DNA from: Bacteroidota bacterium
Lineage (GTDB): Bacteria; Bacteroidota; Bacteroidia; Chitinophagales; Chitinophagaceae
Length of the DNA: 64,000 nt
Assembly (NCBI GenBank): GCA_018267575.1
Contig: JAFDYF010000111.1
Span: 1-64,000, forward strand
Direction: 5' to 3'
In this document: piece by piece, positions 63,637 through 64,000 of the stretch
How the letters are laid out: every line of letters begins with the position of its first letter
Numbering within the stretch: position 1 is the stretch's first letter
The notes under the pieces: generated by a model
What the model saw: the letters and a program-made list of their open reading frames with translations, nothing else
Told to the model about the DNA's origin: nothing
Database searches by the model: none
Made by a program: the position numbers and the translations under genes

Positions 63637-64000
63637 TGAAACTACTCACTCGATTTTCTTTGATCAATTTATTGGTGATGGTTCTCATCTTCTTTGTTTC
63701 CAGTTTGGTTATTTATGAACTTTTTCAAGCAATATTGATAAAAGAAATGGATGGCGACTTGGGGGGTATTGAGAAAAAAGTAAAAAATTATATAGCCCAA
63801 TACCATTCCCTACCAGAGGGCTATCCGCTGGACGAAGAAAAAATAAGTTTTGAGCCCACCGGTCAACAAATAGTGGACAGCAGCAGTAATACGGTTTTGC
63901 TTTATAGTGAGCGGGAAAAGAAAATGCACAATTTTCGGCAACGCATTTTCCCGCTTAAATTAAATAATATTTGGTATAGGGTGGCCGTTGCGAAACCCAT
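63633..64000 (+). CDS. Sensor histidine kinase, N-terminal part (runs off the window)
   Basis: The frame opens at ATG 63633, overlapping the regulator stop (ATGA), and stays open to the end: about 122 codons. Residues about 8-30 form a transmembrane segment (SLINLLVMVLIFFVSSLVIY), followed by a polar stretch that should be the periplasmic sensor region. The kinase domain lies beyond the window, so the call depends on the operon position after an OmpR-type regulator. Confidence 0.8.
   Translation, partial: MMKLLTRFSLINLLVMVLIFFVSSLVIYELFQAILIKEMDGDLGGIEKKVKNYIAQYHSLPEGYPLDEEKISFEPTGQQIVDSSSNTVLLYSEREKKMHNFRQRIFPLKLNNIWYRVAVAKP

Overview
The window is a chromosomal piece of a member of the Bacteroidota, most likely the Chitinophagaceae or a close relative (inference). 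The evidence is the protein families: a carboxypeptidase-regulatory/OMP beta-barrel outer-membrane protein, PepSY-like periplasmic proteins, ECF sigma factors with GYF-repeat membrane anti-sigma partners, a split transketolase and the Bacteroidota integrase-type arm domain. Moderate GC and many short intergenic palindromes agree with this. No rRNA, intact tRNA or CRISPR array was found.

Left end (1-6300), accessory DNA. Two AT-rich small genes (YcxB-like, GNAT) are separated by long imperfect palindromes and look like integron-style cassettes. Remnants of an insertion sequence and of a REP-associated tyrosine transposase follow. Then comes a type II restriction-modification unit whose C5 methyltransferase carries an integrase-like arm domain and whose MvaI/BcnI-family endonuclease is broken by an in-frame stop. 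Copies of the same palindromic repeats lie on both sides of the unit.

6.3-17 kb, housekeeping and transport: isocitrate dehydrogenase divergent from a LysR regulator, a GH110 alpha-galactosidase, a PepSY-like lipoprotein, an ECF sigma factor, a POT peptide transporter and purD.

17.3-30.4 kb, the most unusual block. Ten co-directional genes encode almost entirely exported enzymes: a PIG-L deacetylase, a sorbosone-dehydrogenase-like protein with cytochrome c, a CBM9-like protein, two Tat-signal SelA/DgaE-like PLP enzymes, two amidohydrolases (one fused to a YhcH/DUF386 domain), a Tat-signal RidA, a secreted RraA-like protein and an MFS carrier. I read it as a candidate periplasmic route that deacylates, oxidises and deaminates an amino-sugar-like compound and imports the resulting keto acid. 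The substrate is not proven by sequence.

30.6-37.2 kb is a TetR-controlled tripartite RND efflux operon. 38.5-44.6 kb is the rod-shape operon mreBCD-mrdA-rodA. 44.7-59.5 kb holds an MBL hydrolase, a sigma/anti-sigma/Spy-like operon, a transketolase half, galE and rfbA, a phosphate transporter with its DUF47 partner, rmuC, ppdK and trpB2. The right end carries an outer-membrane barrel protein, a frameshifted PepSY-like gene and an OmpR-type two-component system that runs off the window.

A second pattern runs through the intergenic spaces. Several elements are built of degenerate units with a strict 7-nt or 9-nt period, often with a second half of reverse-complement type (6133-6261, 32647-32742, 39577-39651, 44622-44695, 49105-49330, 51360-51520). 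I know of no name for them.
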